Notes: a model not told the origin generated them from the sequence alone. A stretch of DNA of 64,000 nucleotides from Guadua angustifolia (GCA_036346375.1 CM070515.1:18560423-18624422); one strand, 5' to 3'. Shown: positions 53,320 to 64,000, counted from the stretch's first letter. Made by a program: numbers and translations.

Positions 53320-53830
53320 GTAATGTTTCCTCAAGTTTTACGTTTTGTCAAAGTTTCAGTGAGTCTTATGTTTCATCAAGTGTTTCATGTTGATGTCTCA
53401 ATCGAGTTTCAAAAGTCTTCAGCAACATTTCATAAAAAGTTTCAAGCAAGTTTCAGCCCATTTTAAAGGGATTCAAGTATGTTTTAGAGAATTTTAAGTA
53501 AGTTTCATGGAGATTCAATGAAAGTTGCAAACATAAAAATTTTAAAATTATAGGAAAGAAGCCAAAGAATGATATCCCATCAAGAGATCTTTGAACATAA
53601 TAGAAAGTTTCAAAACTGAAACTTTGTTTCACCAAGTTTCATACATGAAACTTGGTATTTAAAAAAAAATAAATGTGAATTTCAAATAGTTTTGGAAAAA
53701 AATAGCCAATTTACATAGGAGTTTTCAATGTTTAGATCAGTTTTTGCCAAGTTTCTGAACACGTCTGCCAAAGTGTCGTAGAGGTTTCAAAAATTCAACC
53801 AACATTTTTCTAATAAAATTCTCTTACTCG
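53320..53830. repeat. GTTTCA-rich block, right arm
   Basis: AAGTTTCAGTGAG, TGTTTCATCAAGTGTTTCATG and like words recur on plus. Just before it, CTATACCATTGGAAG and its inverted form AATGGTATAG sit 10 bases apart (53289-53319); CTATACCATTCG ends the left arm at 52721. Confidence 0.6.
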
Positions 53831-54540
53831 ATGGCCTCACCAGGCTGACCACATGCTCCCCGTTGCATTAGCTAGTTGGTCGCCATTTGCCACCTTGGAT
53901 GCCTGCCTATTGGCTTCTGCCTTGCCATCATGCTCGCTTGCCCAGGGCACCGTAGCCTCTAAGCTCACTCAAGTAGTGCATGAGCCTTGCTCCATGCGCC
54001 TCCATGACTCATACTATCACATTCACACATGATGATGGTGAATTGGCCAATGAGGTGGATGTGGGATTTGTTGAATGGGGAGAGAGAGAGAGCCTGTGGC
54101 CACCCAACATGCCATATCCCTACTGGTATGCCCTTGCTCATCCCTAGTTGGAGGGCTCAATGATGTGATCTACTGCGTACGGTGGGGTGCCAGTGGAAAA
54201 TATCATTGTAGAGAGAGAAAGGGAAGAATGGATTGTTTCAGTTTGAATGGCTCACATGAACTCTAGTACTTTGGATTAGATTTGGGTAGCCAAGATGCTA
54301 TTAGGCACTGAATCAAATGGCAAAGAGCTAGTTGTTCCATTTGAAAGACACTAAACGGTATTACCATTCAGTAGTTTTCTATTACTGAAAGGACACGGCT
54401 ATGCCATGCTATACCGTTTGAGGCCCCTTCTAACAAGATAGGTATTAATTGTTGGATCCCATCTAATGAAACACACGTCATCACTATCACTCGTTCCATG
54501 TGAAATCTCTTTACCATGTTCCCTCGCTGTCGACGTTTGT
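53831..54540. other. Intergenic DNA, no gene recognised
   Basis: Contains CTATACCGTTTGAGG at 54411, related to the CTATACCATT words of the GTTTCA-rich regions, so it may include the far end of that element. No coding region is supported. Confidence 0.35.
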
Positions 54541-54996
54541 TGTCGGCAATAATCAAAAGGGGGCTAGGCGCTGGATCCAAACTCGATGGTAGCACAAGAC
54601 ACGGGATGTATACAGGTTCGGGCTCTCGCGGAGGAGATAACACCCTAGTCCTGTGCTCTGGAATTATATGTGGCTAGCTATTTGCTGATGAGGTTGTCTG
54701 GTCATGTTCTCCAGTCCCTCCCTTTATATAGCAGAAGAGGGCGGTTACAAAAAAGAGTCCTAGTCGGATACAGAGTAGGGATTATATCTCATGTAACTAT
54801 CCGTTTCGGCAATGGTTTAGATTACAATCATATCCTACCTAATCTGGATTAGTTGCTATCTTCAGGAATTCCTTATTTGGCACGTCTTAGCGCACCTCTG
54901 GTAGCTTCTATTTTCCTGCGATTGGCCCGACTCAACATTGTCCAGCTGGGCCTTGTAGGCTTGCTTTGCAGATACCTGGGATGTATATATCCCACA
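54541..54996 (-). repeat. 3' LTR of the minus-strand Tat-type element
   Basis: On minus it starts TGTGGGATATATACATCCC directly after CAAAGCACTCGGGGGCTAC (polypurine tract, plus 54997-55015). It ends GATTATTGCCGACA at 54541, about 456 bp. A minus TATA, CTATATAAAGGGAGGG, lies at 54717-54732. An alternative end at TGTCGACG (54528) cannot be excluded. Confidence 0.68.
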
Positions 54997-55587
54997 GTAG
55001 CCCCCGAGTGCTTTGTGGTCGGATTGCCCTCTTACTTCCAAGACTTCCCGACTGGTCTTTTATGCAGCCGAGTGCTTCGTAGTTGGCAAGGAGGCCATGA
55101 AGGACTCGATAGAGCCCCACGTGTGCTTATCTCGAGTGGTTCCCGACCCGATTTCTTGGATCAACACACAACTCGGTGTGAAGAATATCTCCCTTCAAGT
55201 TGGCTTTTAGCCGAGTGGTACCTGTGCACCAGGGCGCACAGCTTTTGGCCTGGCATGAGGCGTACCTCTGGAATTTCTTGTTTTAAACTATCTTTATGAT
55301 ATCTGATCCCGTTTTGAACGGTATCCAGCATACGACCTATCATGAGGCATATCATAAGAGGATGTTTATATTTGGAAGGTACCCAATTCCCGTTTGACGC
55401 GGTCATTGGCTTTTGGCCCATCATGGGGCATACCGTTTCCCAAATTAGTTTTGGCCCAATTGCGCCTCTGTACAATGGTTCATTGTACATGTCCACAAGC
55501 CCATCTTGAAGCGCGCCCTAGGGCAACCCCAAGACATGCGGAAGGCGAAGCATTTTCCCGTTCAAAGCGAAAGCTAGCATCGCCCCC
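54997..55587. other. Spacer between 3' LTR and accessory gene promoter
   Basis: It contains loosely repeated words such as CATGAGGCGTACC, CATGAGGCATATC and CATGGGGCATACC with GGCTTTTGGCC (55220-55460), a diverged tandem array in the position of the 54-bp array of the other element. No gene is seen. Confidence 0.5.
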
Positions 55588-55595
55588 TATAAATA
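55588..55595 (+). promoter_or_regulatory. TATA box of the accessory gene
   Basis: CCCCTATAAATATGAG stands about 155 bases before the ATG at 55747 and matches the TATAAATA in the same place of the element at 12763-25137. Confidence 0.65.
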
Positions 55596-56540
55596 TGAGA
55601 CTAAGTGCGATAGACGGTTTTCTGCGCACTATTCTCAAAAACTCCTTCGTCTTCTCATTTTCGGCGTTCCTCTTGCGAATCCCACCGCTAAGGTTATCTT
55701 TCGTCTCCCCAATCCAGCGTGATCGCAAAGTTCTTCCGCCCAAAAAATGTCTTCTTCTTCTCCTCCCTCCACCTCGGCCAAGGATTAGTCCACTTCTGTG
55801 ACGACAGATAAGCGACTGGAGGAACTGGTCCACGCCGGCATTTTGCCCCGTTGGTGATGCTTTCTGCGCGACCTGCCGCGGGTGAATCCTGCCCCACGCC
55901 TCGTATTGAAGAGGTGGTTGTCTTTGAATCTTTCTTTTACGTGGGTTCGGCCTTCCCACCTCCCCCTTTTTTCGAGGCCTTCTTGAGTTCTATGGAATTG
56001 AATTGACTCATCTTAATCCTAATTCTATTCTTCAAATTGCTATTTTTGTTCATCTTTGCGAGGCTTTTCTGGGCATTCACCCACATTTCAATATTTTTCG
56101 TCATCTTTTCCTCCTCAAGCCTTTCCCCAGCAAGAGTTCCCCCAAAGCAGTTGGAGGCGCCGGACTCCAGCTGAGGGACGGCTTGAAGAGAGCCTATTTT
56201 GCCATTCCCTTCAAAACCTCAAATAAGGGCTGGCACCAAGAGTGGTTTTATTGTTCCAATCCTAAGCCTTCCCTGCCTGCCTTTTCCAAAGCGCCACCCA
56301 AGCCTTCGATCAATTGGATGTCGCTTCCCACGAGTGACGGGATGGACCAGGTGGTAGATCTTATGGGGATGATTGCTGAACTAAAGGAGAACGGACTCAC
56401 ATGAGTGGTCATCGTTCTCAGCTTTAGCTCCCGCCGAGTTCAACCTCTCAAGGAGCGAGTTCATCTAGGATATGAACATGAAGGACCGACCGATTCCACT
56501 CGGGAGGTTCCCGAGCCGATTCCAAGGAAAGCACTCCTTA

Positions 56541-57127
56541 GAGCATCTCCAGCAGAGCCCCTAAACCAGCCCCTAAACCTTAAAATAGGGACTTTAGTAA
56601 AAAATACAGATCCAAAGAGAACCCTAATCCAGCCCTAAAATTAGGAGGCCCTAAATTTGCCTCCTCATTTTAATTCAGTGAGCCCCTAAACCAAACCCTA
56701 AACCTTAAAATAGGGAGTTAAGTGAAGAATGGCTTGCATTAGTTACAGAATCGAGCGTGTCTTTCTTGAATGAGTCATAATGTTGCATCTGCATCTCTTC
56801 TGCTGAAAATTTTGAAAATTTTAAATTTAAATTTTAAATATCATGTTTTGAAAATTTTAAATTTAAATTTTAAATATCATGTTTTTAAATTGTAAATGTT
56901 AATATGCTTATGTTTTATGTATTACAAATATTTTTGATTGAATTTTAGTGGTGTCAAATGAAGATTATACATAGCGGATATGTCAAAATAGGAGAAAAAA
57001 GTAAAATAGAAATTTGAGATTTAAGGGATGTTCTTTGGATTTGTGCTCAAAGCAGGCCCTAAAAATAGGGGAGTTCCTAAATCCAAAATAAGGGGCCCTG
57101 TTTTAGGGGTCCTTACTGGAGATGCTC
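56541..57127. mobile_element. MITE, 587 bp, TSD TTA (PIF/Tourist type)
   Basis: The terminal repeats are GAGCATCTCCAGCAGAGCCC and, inverted, GAGCATCTCCAGTAAGGACC. TTA flanks both ends (56538-56540, 57128-57130). The interior contains CCCTAAACCTTAAAATAGGG repeated and inverted. It interrupts the accessory gene; the flanking codons (KALL before and SHVADFF after) are in the same frame once it is subtracted. Confidence 0.9.
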
Positions 57128-58351
57128 TTAGTCACGTAGCTGACTTCTTTGCTCTGGGTGTCCAGATCGTCAACGACGGATGCCCAAAACCCTTCAAGAA
57201 GTCGAACCCTCCACCTTCAGTAAGATGACTTCTTATTCCCAAGGTTGGGCCTTCTGATTCTTGTTTGGCTCCGGTTGAGCTTGTGTCTTGTTTACTCTTG
57301 CAGGTCGTGGACGCCTTCTTTTACGATCTTGCTGTTGCGAGTTCCTTGTGCACAAGAGTGCTGCCAGCATACTGCGCCGCACATCGCCCCCGTCTCCAAG
57401 TGCCAAGAAGAGCAAGACGAGTGGAGCCGAAGACCCCTTGGAAAAGGGTAAATGTCCAATCGTCTATGCTCCCAAGGGGAAGAAGAAGCAGTCGGCGAGG
57501 AACGTGCACCCAACCGGAGGCCCAAAGATTAAGGACCCCGCAGCCGTACACGCCCTTTCAACAACTTCGTCGTCTTCAAGCCGGTCCGTGAACCCTGGAG
57601 CCTTTGAGCCCTTAGCCCGGCACTCGGCCGATGTCGTGCCTCCACCTTCACGCCCGACCGAAAACCCGTCGTCCCCAGCACTGGGCGCGCAGACTGGCCC
57701 CACTACTGGCGGAACTTCTGCTCGGAAGGGCTCGGGGTTTAAAATAACGAGATCCGGCAGGTTGGTCTTTTTGCTCGCTCTTCTTTATTCTTCCGGGTCG
57801 CGCCCTGACAGTTTCTTTTCCAGAGAACCTGCCAGTGAGGTCCCCATAGACGCGCCGCATCAAGAGCCCCAGGGGGCAGTTACTGGAGGTGCCTTAGATG
57901 AACCAGGGGCCCAGGCACCGACCGAGGCCGAGCACATCGCCTCAGGTGTGGTCCCGGAGCAGTTGGCCACGGATCTTCCGACTGCTCCTACGGCCCTGAA
58001 CACCGAGGTTGGCTCAGACCCGAGTAGCCCCGTGGCCGACTCCTCTGGGCCGACCGCCACCCCTCGCCTCCTGAGCTGCCACGATCCTTCACCTCACGAG
58101 GAACTCCCCCAGCCCTCTCGCCATTCACCTAAGCCAGAAGAACTCCCTCGGCCTCCCTGCCCGAATTCTCCGGTACGGGTTGCTTTCTTCAACAAACATG
58201 GCGACGAGATATCCTACAATGACGAGGATGAGGCTAAGGAATAGGCATCGTTCTGTGACGCTGCTTATACGTGTTTCCGGCTTGGTAATGTAAGTTGCTT
58301 GTGCCGAGATGTTTCGGATGTCCTTTTTTTTATTGTCTTTGACGCATGGTC

Positions 58352-59556
58352 TGTCCTCCTCATTCGTTTTGCCATCTTCAGCACAAATTTGTAAGTATAG
58401 GGGCCGCGCGTTCCCTCTCCTTGAATGGTTAGACTAAAGGAGTCCAAGATGTATACTGGTTCGGGTCGAATATCCCTACGTCCAGTTCATGGCGATTTGT
58501 ATTGCTCAGGGTGCAGTATGTTACACGGTGTTACAAGCGAGGGCAATGGGATGGCCTAATGCGCCTCGTCCGAGTGGGATGAATGGGAGCTATGTGCTTG
58601 TGAGCATTCGGATTGAGTCGAACCGAATGCTCAGAGCGTGTGTGTGTGCTGATCCGATCTGATCGATCGCTCAAGATCGGATGTGTTCGCTCGTGTTGGA
58701 TGGCTCGTCCCCCTCCCTGAGGGTCCTGCCCCCTTTATATAGCCAGAGGGAGCATGTTACACGGGAGTTTGGAAAGGAAAAGGTAGGGGCATGCTACACC
58801 CGGGAGTCTCGGTCTTCGGTCCTGGTGACTGTCAGGCTCCTGTTCGTCCCACGTCTGGGTTGGTAGACGCAGCGAACGGTGTTTTGTCGGGAAGGAGCGC
58901 ACCTGCTCTCTGCGCGCCTGTCAAGTGCTGACGCCGTGGCGCTGTGCTCTCGCACCGCCTCGGGACGGAGCGCGTCTCTCCACTGTGCGTGACGGGGTGA
59001 AGGGACTGGCGCTTGACTTAGGCGGCCTCCTGGCCTCCTTGGGAAGGAGCCACCTGCCCCAGCGTGGGCCGTCGCGTCCACGGGGCAGGTGACCAGCTTA
59101 GGGCGACCGTCGACGTGGCGGAGGTTGCTGAGTTGAAGCTCATCGGGGCCCCGACCCAAGGTCAAGTCGGAGCCTGCGGGGCTCCCGACCTGTGGCCTAG
59201 TCGGGGCCTGCGGGAGCGCCCGACCTATGGTCGGACCTGAGGCCAGGTCGGGGCCTGTGGGAGCGCCCGACCTGAGGCCAGGTCGGACCACCCCAGGCGG
59301 GCTTGATTAAGGCCGAGGATCCTTCGTGGCCCAGTGAGGCCTTCGGCCAGAGCTGGGCCCAAGACGGCCCATTTGGTGTTCCAGCCAATATTCAGTGATA
59401 ATCCCATCTGTGAGGGACGGAGACTTTGATAATACCCTCTCCAGCACTCTGCGTCGCTGCCCATCTTGCCGCCATGTCCATACGACTGAGAGAGAAACGA
59501 CCTTGAAATAGATGTATACCTTGCTGTGGGGTACCCCCTGGTATGAGTATTCGTCA
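58352..59556 (-). repeat. LTR-like insertion in the accessory gene
   Basis: On minus it starts TGACGAATACTCATACCAGG and contains a TATA, CTATATAAAGGG, at 58731-58742. Near its end comes GACCCGAACCAGTATACATC, text typical of grass gypsy LTRs. The left boundary is uncertain: TGTCC at 58352 fits a CA end, but the flanks do not match. An alternative left end at 58243 would give AGGAA on both sides. No gag or pol lies inside, so it is a candidate solo LTR. Confidence 0.5.
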
Positions 59557-60758
59557 AGGAAGGACTATGAAGCCGAGGTCGAGCGGGTTCGCGTCAAACT
59601 ACAGGAGGAGCTCGTCTGGGCCCGAGTTGAGAACCGAGAAGAACTGGAAAAGCTCTGGGCCTAGGTTTCGGACCTCGAGGCGGAGAAACTGAATATGACG
59701 TGCTCCCTTGATGGTAACTCCTTTATCCGACCGCCTTGGATCACATCTTGACCCTTAACTCACACTCTATGCCTTGACTTTGGTCTTTGCTGCTGCAGAT
59801 CTCCGGGGAAAACTCAAGTCCGCCAACAAGCAAGTCGAGAAGCTGGAGAAGTCCGAGAAGGATGCCAAGACCGAGATAGAGAAGATGAAGAAAGAGCTGG
59901 AAGGTTTACTCCCGACTCGTTCTTTGTTCCTTTTTGTGCCTTTTAGCGTCTTCTAGCTGACCCGATTGGTTTTGCAGTGCACCGAGTCAACTCACAGGCC
60001 CAGTATCGTGCCCTTGACGAAAAGATTAAATCTACTGAGGTGTGGGTTGACAAACTCCAAGAGGGTTCTGAAAGAATGTTGCGGGTTCTGAGTCCTGACG
60101 AAGCTGGGACCAGCGAAGTTTTGTATGATGCGGACGCCACGATCCAACGGCTGGAGGAGGGGCCCAAGAAGCTGGTGGCATACTTAAAAGAAACAACGAC
60201 CACGAGCGCCTGTCAAGCATTGGCCATCGTGAAATCCCTATATCCCCGAGTGGAATTCGACGCCATCAAGGAGGGCTTCGCTTGCACCGTTGATGATGAT
60301 CAAGCGCTTGCCCTGGTTGACGAGGTTAGGGGTACCACCTCTGCTTTAGTTGAGAACTTGGATTTGTGCACCGCATAGGCTGCTTCTTGTTTTGATCTGT
60401 AATTATTCTTTTGCGCCCTGGCGAAAGATCGTCTGGCGATTGGGCCATGTTTGGCTTTTAATTGTTTCCCCGCGTCTTCAGTAGCTTCTCGGATTTTGAT
60501 GTTTGCATGTGCCGCACTTGTTTTGATGTCCCTTGACTGTGCATCTTCTCGGCCACTTCAAAATCTGGTGAGGGCCGCTTTAGCTTCCCGCACTTGCATT
60601 TATTCTAAACCGTTCGGTTTCCCCGCTTTGGGTATATAAGGATGTCACCGCCTGCTTGAGCGATCACCCCCGGCCTAGAACTTCTCTCCGCAACCTTCGA
60701 TACGGCTTCGTCCCAGTCTTCTCTGTCCGGCGATGAGGCTCTACCATCTCCCCCCTCG

Positions 60759-60986
60759 TTGGAGGAACTGATCTTTGAAGATGAGGCTCCATCGACGCCT
60801 GAAGAGGAGGAGGACCCTCTAGCCGAGCTTTGGGACGAGTACGACCGTGCGCTGGCCGAGCTTGCAAAAGAAGAGGTCGTGGCCCGCGACACTACCACCG
60901 TCGACACGCTGCTCGACGTGGTCCCGAAGCTTTTCAGGGCGAGGTACGCCCTTATTGAAGTAGTAGGGCGCGCACGCCGGGCGTAG
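60759..60986 (+). other. Acidic open frame downstream of the accessory gene
   Basis: The 75 residues start MEELIFEDEAPSTPEEEEDP and continue with a helical ELWDEYDRALAELAKEE, ending VGRARRA. It follows the stop at 60378 on the same strand. It could be a last exon or a separate small ORF of the element. No family match is claimed. Confidence 0.4.
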
Positions 60987-61480
60987 ACTTTAGGTCGCTA
61001 CAAAATCTTATGTAATGTTTGGACCTGAACGATCGCAATAAAATTTCTTTTCCTTTTGATCATGGCATTTGTCCGAGTGGCTCTCATCCTTGTTCGTTTA
61101 AGCACTCTGCCTAACTAACCTAGCCCCGGGCGTTAGGAGTCGGCACATGGCCGTTTTTCCCAAGCGCACGTTTTTTAGTAGCTAGGGTTCGTCTTTCATG
61201 GGGTTAGAGTTTCACGATTTGGAATTAGCGCACTCGGGCCTAGTCACGACCATTAGGGAGAAGAAACAGTAAATGACTCACAAGAAGGGTTGCGCATGAG
61301 CAACACTATTAGGTGTAGCCCCCGACTTACTGCTTAATTGAGCATCAATTGAGTAGCAAGTCAAGAAGAAAAAACTTTATTTATGAATAGCATAGCTAAT
61401 ATACAGTATTTTTAAGAGTAAAAACGACATAGCTACTCTATGTTCCATGAATTGCTGATGATAGCGCCATCTTCCCGCTT
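60987..61480. other. Spacer between accessory gene and integrase
   Basis: No coding region. AATAAAATTTCTTTTCC at 61038 may be a polyadenylation signal of the plus-strand accessory gene. Confidence 0.4.
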
Positions 61481-62560
61481 AAGTCTGTAAGCCCCCGGGC
61501 GTGTCACATTGTCGACGATGTAGGGGCCTTCCCAGCTTGGAGAGAGCTTGTGCTTGCACTTTTGATTCTTTATTAGGACCAGATCTCCCTTAGAGAAAGC
61601 ACGGCCCCGAACATTTTGATCGTGGTAGCGACACAGGCCCTAGAGGTACTTGGCCAACTGGATTGCTGCGACTTCCCTGGCCTCCTCCAGTCGGTCGATA
61701 TATTCTATCCTGTTCTCCTCTGACTCGGCCTCCTTGTAACTCCGAACCCGAGGGGATCCGAATGTCAACTCGGTGGGCAAAACCGCTTCTGAGCCGCATA
61801 CTAGGAAAAAAGGTGGCTGCCCGTTAGCCCTGCTGGGAGTAGTTCTCAGCCCCTAGAGCACCGAAGGTAATCTTTTACCCATCGAGTAGCATATGGCTGG
61901 AGACGATAAAAAATCCTTGCTTTTAAACCTTGTAACACCATGCCGTTCACCCGCTCCACCTGACCATTGCTTTTTGGATGAGCTACGGAGGCGAAGCAGA
62001 TTTTGATGCCGAGCTCATCGCACCAGTCTTGAAATTCTTCACCTCGGAATTGAGTTCCATTATCCGTGATGATTCTGTTTGGTACGCCGAATCTTACCAC
62101 GATTTTCTGGAAGAACTCCTTGGCCTTGGTCGCCGGATTGTGGCGACAGGTTTTGCCTCGATCCACTTGGTGAATTTATCAATGGTGACGAAGAGATGAG
62201 TGAAACCACCTTGAGCCTTCTTCAATGGGCCGACCATGTCGAGCCCCCAGACTGCAAATGGCCAGGTGATTGGGATGGTTTGCAACTCTGCTACGCAACG
62301 ACGTATATCGGCGAATTAAAACTGACATCCTTCACAAGTTCGGACAATATCCTCCGCATCAGACACGGCAGTTGGCCAAAAGAAGCCTTGATGATAAGTT
62401 TTGCCCACCAGGGTACTTGATGCAGCATGATGCCCGCAAATTCCCGAGTGGATTTCTTTGAGGAGATTTCTCCCTTCTTGCTCCGATATGCAACGCCTTA
62501 GTACTCCAGAAGCGCTTTTTCGGAAGAGTTCCTCGCCGACTACCACGTAGTTCTTGCATC
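61481..62560 (-). pseudogene. Integrase region of pol, right-hand Tat-type element
   Basis: On minus, 62546-62316 gives the H2C2 zinc domain (LLKEIHSGICGHHAASSTLV, then CEGCQF). 62285 onward gives WGLDMVGPLKKA (first catalytic Asp), and 62166-61846 gives FGVPNRIITDNGTQFRGEEF (second Asp) and SNGQVERVNG (Glu). A stop at 61846 follows, and C-terminal text (SEAVLPTELTFGSPRVRS, then a KLSPSWEGPY-like end near 61490-61560) continues in broken frames. The rve-family integrase inserts element DNA; frame shifts and stops make this copy inactive. Confidence 0.85.
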
Positions 62561-63842
62561 AGCGTGTAATGCACTCTGCCTTCACACGGTCTTCGGGGAG
62601 CTCGTCCTTTAACAAGTAGTTTAGGAAAGGTGCTGTCCAGTCAGGATTGATGACTAAGACTTCTTCTTCAGCTGGTGCTTCTTCTGATTTACTTGGCTCC
62701 TGTTGTTGGCTTATTGAAGGTTTGTGGAGCTCTTCGACAAACACTCCAGCCGGTACTGTTGCTCGACTGGAGCCTAGCCTTGTAAGCTCGTCTGCTGCTT
62801 CATTGTTGCGACGGAACACGTGGATGAATTCCAGTCTGTCGAACTTGTCTTCGAGTTTCCTTACTTCTTGGCAATATGCAGCCATGTTGTCTCCGACGCA
62901 CGACCAGTCTTTCTGCACTTGGTTGATCACCAACATGGAGTCGCCACGGATTGTCAGTCATCGAACACCGAGGGAGATCGCAATGCGAAGTCCGTGGATG
63001 AGTGCCTCGTACTCGGCGGCATTGTTTGACGCTGGAAAATGGAGCTGAAGCACGTATTTCAGGCGTTCGCCCGTCGGAGAGATGAGCACCACACTAGCCC
63101 CTGCGCCGCTAAGCAAGAGGGAGCCGTCAAAATACATTGTCCAATACTCGAGATCTTCAGTAGTCGTGGGGGTCTGCAATTCCACCCACTCGGCGGTGAA
63201 GTCGGCGAGTACTTGAGATTTTACTGCTGTTCACGGCTGAAGAAGATTTCAAAAGCTCCAAGCTCGACCGCCCATTTTGCAATTCTCCTAGTGGCTTCCC
63301 GATTGTGGAGTATATCCCCGATCGGGAAAGAGGTGACTACCGAAATTGAGTGCTCTTGGAAGTAATGTTTGAGTTTGCGAGAAGTAAGCAACACAGCGTA
63401 CAACAGTTTTTGCACCTGCGGATATCATGCCTTGGATTCTCCTAACACCTCGCTGATGAAGTAAACTGGCCGTTGGACCTTCTGGAGATGTCCCGCTTCC
63501 TCCCGCTCTACAACGATTGCAGCGCTGACTACGTGAGTCGTTGCAGCAATGTAAAGCAAAAGGGGTTCTTCAGGCATTGACGAGACCAGCACAGGTGGCG
63601 ATGACAAGAATGCCTTGAGCTCTTCGAACGCTTACTGTGCTTCGGCCGTCCACTGAAAATTGCCCTGCTTCTTCAGAAGTTTGAAAAAGGGCATTCCCCG
63701 TAATCCTAGGCGAGAAATGAACCTGCCTTGTGCCACCATGCAGCCTATGAGCTTCTGGACGTCTTTCTGGCTAGTCGGAGGTTTCATCTTCAAGATTGCA
63801 TTGATCTTCTCCGGGTTTGCTTCGATGCCCCGTTGTGACACA
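62561..63842 (-). pseudogene. Dual RNase H and RT connection part of pol
   Basis: 63841-63632 reads RGIEANPEKINAILKMKPP, RT thumb text, with AFEELKAFLSSPPVL after a stop. 63607-63425 gives RT-type RNase H (LLLYIAATTHVVSAAIVVE, RPVYFISEVL), then a stop and VQKLLYAVLLTSRKLKHYF. 63185-62958 holds the second RNase H (YWTMYFDGSLLLSGAGASVV, ASNNAAEYEALIHGLRIA) and 62936-62559 its end (FIHVFRRNNEAADELTRLG). The stops after EAQ and SKA and the slip near 62950 mark decay. The order and both RNase H types match the left-hand element. Confidence 0.85.
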
Positions 63843-64000
63843 ATGAATCCGAGCAGTTTTCCTGAGGGAACTCAAAAAACACATTTTTCAGGGTTAAACT
63901 TCATCTTGTAAGCCCTTAAACTTTCAAATGTCTCGACCAAGTCGGATATGAGGTCCTCCTTCGCACGAGACTTGATGACAACATCATCGACATATGCCTC
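63843..64000 (-). pseudogene. Reverse transcriptase core, cut by the window edge
   Basis: The minus strand from the edge reads EAYVDDVVIKSRAKEDLIS, with the two catalytic Asp of RT, then NPEKCVF followed by a stop, and GKLLGFIVSQRGIEA. This corresponds to YVDDIVVKS at 17028-17054 of the other element. The rest of RT, protease and gag would be beyond 64000. Confidence 0.85.

Larger units (their letters stand above)
55747..60378 (+). pseudogene. Antisense accessory gene (PF04195-like plus coiled coil) of the right-hand element, broken
   Basis: It starts at ATG 55747 (MSSSSPPSTSAKD, then a stop). Frame-shifted stretches give EELVHAGILPRW and VVVFESFFYVGSAFPPPPFF. 56003-56404 holds the PF04195-type core, THLNPNSILQIAIFVHLCEA and KGWHQEWFY. 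A MITE splits the coding sequence at 56541-57127, and DFFALGVQIVNDGC follows it. An exon at about 57305-58244 is long and proline/serine-rich (KKSKTSG, DEISYNDEDEAKE). After an LTR-like insertion come coiled-coil exons: 59562-59715, ADLRGKLKSANKQVEKLEKS (59798-59905) and the final exon 59978-60378, which ends LDLCTA. A further acidic frame, 60759-60986, may be a separate piece of the same gene. The family function is unknown. Confidence 0.68.
54541..64000 (-). mobile_element. Minus-strand Tat-type gypsy element, 5' part beyond the right edge
   Basis: From right to left on minus the order is RT, RNase H, second RNase H, integrase, spacer, antisense accessory gene (on plus), polypurine tract and 3' LTR. 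This is the same plan as 12763-25137. The pol frames carry several stops. A TTA-flanked MITE (56541-57127) and an LTR-like insertion (about 58352-59556) sit inside the accessory gene. The gag and 5' LTR lie outside the window, so the TSD cannot be tested. Confidence 0.85.

Noticed and set aside
58243..59561. AGGAA pair as a certain TSD of the LTR-like insert
   Set aside because: A five-base match can occur by chance and the left end would then lack the expected TG/CA; reported only as an alternative.
1..64000. tRNA, rRNA or organelle-derived segments
   Set aside because: No conserved tRNA box pairs, rRNA stretches or plastid/mitochondrial genes were recognised on reading; a tRNAscan or Rfam search would be decisive.

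Overview
This window is plant nuclear DNA, almost certainly from a grass. The evidence is long Ty3/gypsy elements carrying the grass-typical antisense 'putative gypsy type transposon' (PF04195-like) gene, PIF/Harbinger and Mutator-like (MULE) transposase remnants, GRF-type zinc-finger ORFs, hAT MITEs with 8-bp target-site duplications (TSDs), and one GC-rich, intronless ERF transcription-factor gene with a TATA box. I cannot name the species. I see no rRNA, tRNA or CRISPR array.

Layout. 1-2056: 3' end of a plus-strand Tat-type gypsy element (decayed antisense accessory gene, polypurine tract, 3' LTR). 2057-3840: intergenic, with two minus-strand exons resembling vacuolar H+-ATPase subunit B. 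3841-9432: a 5.6-kb solo-LTR-like insertion with TSD TCATC. 9559-12762 plus 25138-25459, all minus strand: a GRF zinc-finger ORF, a Myb/SANT ORF and a PIF/Harbinger transposase; the transposase is split by a complete Tat-type element at 12763-25137 (TSD ATTGC). That element has gag, protease, RT, RNase H, a second RNase H and integrase on plus, and a spliced accessory gene on minus. 25842-30712: tandem repeats, GC-rich DNA, a GTTTCA-rich block and a decayed hAT element. 31439-32218 (minus): an ERF109/RRTF1-like AP2/ERF gene, the only clearly intact host gene. 32890-38700: repeat-rich intergenic DNA with a hAT MITE. 38727-49034: a block bracketed by copies of a ~150-bp repeat, holding a 1.5-kb GTAGCGACTT-type minisatellite, a broken MULE transposase, a plant-mobile-domain remnant and a second GRF-type ORF. 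49035-54540: MITEs and GTTTCA-rich arms. 54541-64000: 3' part of a minus-strand Tat-type element (3' LTR, accessory gene on plus, pol on minus running off the right edge), with a TTA-flanked MITE and an LTR-like insertion inside its accessory gene.

The strongest themes are two. Three separate Tat-type elements each carry an antisense PF04195-like gene with its own TATA box close to the 3' LTR. GRF-type zinc-finger ORFs lie next to two unrelated DNA transposases. Apart from the ERF gene and perhaps the Tat gag and accessory ORFs, most coding sequence here is pseudogenic.
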